The notes beneath the pieces are model-generated. The model did not search any database, was not told the origin of the DNA, and saw nothing but the letters and a program-made list of their open reading frames with translations. A program made the translations under genes and the position numbers. This document shows positions 5,041 through 6,720 of a stretch of DNA of 6,720 nucleotides, in pieces (position 1 is the first letter of the stretch; each line of letters opens with the position of its first letter). This DNA comes from Mageeibacillus sp. UBA5734. Its GTDB lineage: Bacteria > Bacillota > Clostridia > Saccharofermentanales > UBA5734. Location: assembly GCA_002419365.1 (NCBI GenBank), contig DIGA01000026.1, positions 1 to 6,720 on the forward strand. The letters are read 5' to 3'.

Positions 5041-6720
5041 ATGAACAAACGACTGATTACGATCATGAGCCTGTTGCTTGCCCTGGTCTTGATGGCCACC
5101 GCCTGCGGAGGCCAGGCCACCACCGCTGCCACAACGGCAGCAGCTGGCGAGACCACCGCCGCAACCACTGCCCCACTCAAAGATCTGCCTTCACTCAAAC
5201 TGATCTACAACACCAGCACGGGCCACCAGCTGATCGCTGAAACGGTCCAGGCCATGTGGAAAGAAGCCCTCGGCCTCGATATCACTCTGGAAAACTCCGA
5301 ATGGGCCGTTTTCCAGGAAACCCGCAACAATGGCGACTACCAGATCGCCCGCCACGGCTGGCTCGGTGACTACACCGATCCGATGACCTTCCTGGACATG
5401 TGGGTCTCAGAGAGTGGCCAGAATGACGCCGACTGGAAAAACCCCGAGTTTGACGCCCTGATCGCCACTGCCAAGTCGTCCAATGATCCAGCTGTCCGCA
5501 TGCAGGCCATGCATGACGCGGAAAAGATCCTGATGACTGAACTGCCGATCATCCCGGTCTACTACTACACCAACGTCTGGCTCGACAATGGCAAAGTCAA
5601 GAACTACGTTCATGACGCCCTGCTCGGCCACATGATGTTCACCTGGGCCACCAAGGACGGCGGCGAGCCGATCCTTTACCACCTTGGTGCCACCCCGGCG
5701 ACCCTGGACCCGCAGCTGAACAATGCCACCGACGGCGCTGTCACGATCCAGCACCTCTTTGTTGGCCTGACCACGAAGAACGAAAAGAATGAGATCGTCC
5801 CCGGTGTTGCCGAGAAGTGGGACATCAGCGAAGACGGCCTGACCTGGACCTTCCACTTGCGTGATGATGCAGTCTGGACCGACGGCAAACCCGTCACCGC
5901 CAATGACTTCATCTATGCCTGGAAGCGCGCCCTCGATCCGGCCACCGGTTCTGAGTATGCCTATCAAGTGTATTACGTCAAGAACGCGGCCAAGATCAAC
6001 GCAGGTGAACTCGGCGTTGAAGAACTCGGTGTCAAAGCCATCGATGACAAGACCCTCGAAGTCACCCTCGAAGCTGCCACCCCTTATTTCACCCAGCTGA
6101 CTGCTTTCCCGACCCTCTACCCGGTCCGTGAGGATGTCGTCTCCAAGAACCCGGATGCATGGGCCAATGATCCCAAGACCCTGATTTCCAATGGTCCGTA
6201 TAAGCTGACCAAGTTCGAAATCAAAAATGAAATCGTCCTGGAAAAGAACGACAAGTACTATGATGCCGCCAGCCTGCCTGGCACCAAGCTGATCTTCAAA
6301 CTGACCGATGATGACGCCGCTGCCCTGTCTGCTTTCAAGACGGGTGAGCTCGACATCGCCGAATCCTTCCCGGCCGAGGAAACCGACGCCATGAAGGCAG
6401 CTGGACAATACAATGTTGAACCGATTATCGGTACCTATTTCTTCAGCGTTGAAGTCCAGCCGCGCGAAGGCAATCCGGAGATCCTCCAGGATCCGAAATT
6501 CAGAAAAGCCCTCGCCCTGACCATCGACCGTGACTATGTCATCGAAGTCGCCCAGAACAATGCCCTGCCGGCCTACGCCTTCGTCCCGAACGGCATGGCA
6601 GACGCAGACGGTGGTGACTTCCGTGAAAACGGCGGCAACTACTTCGGCAGTGGCGACTATGCTGCTGACGTAGCAGAAGCCAAAGCCCTGCTGAACGAAA
6701 TCGGCTACAAGACCCCGTAA
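5041..6720 (+). CDS. OppA-family oligopeptide-binding lipoprotein with circularly permuted domain order
   Basis: This is the extracellular solute-binding lipoprotein (SBP_bac_5 family) of a peptide ABC importer, 559 residues long. Residues 1-21 are a signal peptide ending in MATAC, with Cys22 as the lipid anchor. Residues 25-45 are an Ala/Thr-rich tether. Residues 47-204 match the C-terminal third of ordinary OppA (LIYNTSTGH, ARHGWLGDYTDP, ILMTELPIIPVYYYTN). Residues 206-559 match its N-terminal and middle parts: ILYHLGATPATLDPQ (211-225), the family signature EKWDISEDGLTWTFHLRDD (258-276), NGPYKL (384-389), FRKALALTIDR (487-497) and AKALLNEIGY (547-556). By recalled alignment, E. coli peptide-contact residues His371, Arg404, Arg413 and Asp419 correspond to His62, Arg95, Arg104 and Asp110. 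Codons are strongly C-ending in both parts, suggesting high expression and one origin. The stop is the last codon of the window, so downstream permease genes cannot be seen. Confidence 0.9.
   Translation: MNKRLITIMSLLLALVLMATACGGQATTAATTAAAGETTAATTAPLKDLPSLKLIYNTSTGHQLIAETVQAMWKEALGLDITLENSEWAVFQETRNNGDYQIARHGWLGDYTDPMTFLDMWVSESGQNDADWKNPEFDALIATAKSSNDPAVRMQAMHDAEKILMTELPIIPVYYYTNVWLDNGKVKNYVHDALLGHMMFTWATKDGGEPILYHLGATPATLDPQLNNATDGAVTIQHLFVGLTTKNEKNEIVPGVAEKWDISEDGLTWTFHLRDDAVWTDGKPVTANDFIYAWKRALDPATGSEYAYQVYYVKNAAKINAGELGVEELGVKAIDDKTLEVTLEAATPYFTQLTAFPTLYPVREDVVSKNPDAWANDPKTLISNGPYKLTKFEIKNEIVLEKNDKYYDAASLPGTKLIFKLTDDDAAALSAFKTGELDIAESFPAEETDAMKAAGQYNVEPIIGTYFFSVEVQPREGNPEILQDPKFRKALALTIDRDYVIEVAQNNALPAYAFVPNGMADADGGDFRENGGNYFGSGDYAADVAEAKALLNEIGYKTP

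Noticed and set aside
5104..5175. Repetitive GCC/ACC-rich stretch near the lipoprotein start as a possible DNA repeat element
   Set aside because: It simply encodes the Ala/Thr-rich tether that is common after the lipid-anchored cysteine. No regular nucleotide period is seen.
5407..6408. Long open frame (333 codons) on the - strand opposite the peptide-binding lipoprotein
   Set aside because: It is a shadow of the strongly C-ending codons of the sense gene. It has no credible ribosome site or recognisable protein features.

Overview
The window looks like chromosomal DNA from a Gram-positive anaerobe-type bacterium (Bacillota, most likely Clostridia) with mid-range G+C. Three things point there: the gene order mazG - rqcP - divIC, which matches the yabN-yabO-...-divIC region of Bacillus and clostridia; strong AAGGAGG-type ribosome binding sites; and a Cys-anchored lipoprotein with an Ala/Thr-rich tether. 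This placement is inferred from gene order and protein character. No database search was run. I see no tRNA, rRNA, CRISPR array or insertion sequence.

Layout. (1) Positions 1-1662, + strand: the 3' part of a long-chain acyl-CoA synthetase gene, cut by the left edge. (2) 1663-1861: a convergent intergenic region holding two tandem copies of an ~84-86 bp module. Each copy has a terminator hairpin followed by a smaller palindrome. The module arms are nearly identical, while the hairpin stems differ but keep their pairing. (3) 1862-2911, - strand: lplA, lipoate-protein ligase. (4) 2912-2958: a 47-bp divergent promoter region with a perfect extended -10 element facing right. (5) 2959-4401, + strand: a tight run of a 92-aa conserved-looking protein of unknown function, mazG (nucleotide pyrophosphohydrolase) and rqcP (S4-domain ribosome quality-control factor). 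(6) 4487-4816: a DivIC/FtsB-like division protein, with its own candidate promoter and a downstream terminator. The sporulation genes yabP and yabQ, which lie between rqcP and divIC in Bacillus subtilis, are absent. (7) 4817-5040: terminator, candidate promoter and a leader hairpin. (8) 5041-6720: an oligopeptide-binding lipoprotein of the OppA / SBP_bac_5 family that ends on the last base of the window.

The standout is the last gene. Its segments are in circularly permuted order: the part that forms the C-terminal third of ordinary OppA proteins follows the signal peptide and tether directly, and runs in frame into the part that is normally N-terminal. The protein stops exactly where the C-terminal third would normally begin. 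All segments appear present once, and the peptide-contacting residues known from E. coli OppA are recognisable. I know of no natural permuted OppA, but a misassembly or an altered sequence must be excluded.

Functionally the genes are mostly housekeeping: fatty-acid activation, lipoate attachment, nucleotide-pool sanitation, rescue of stalled ribosomes, cell division and peptide uptake.
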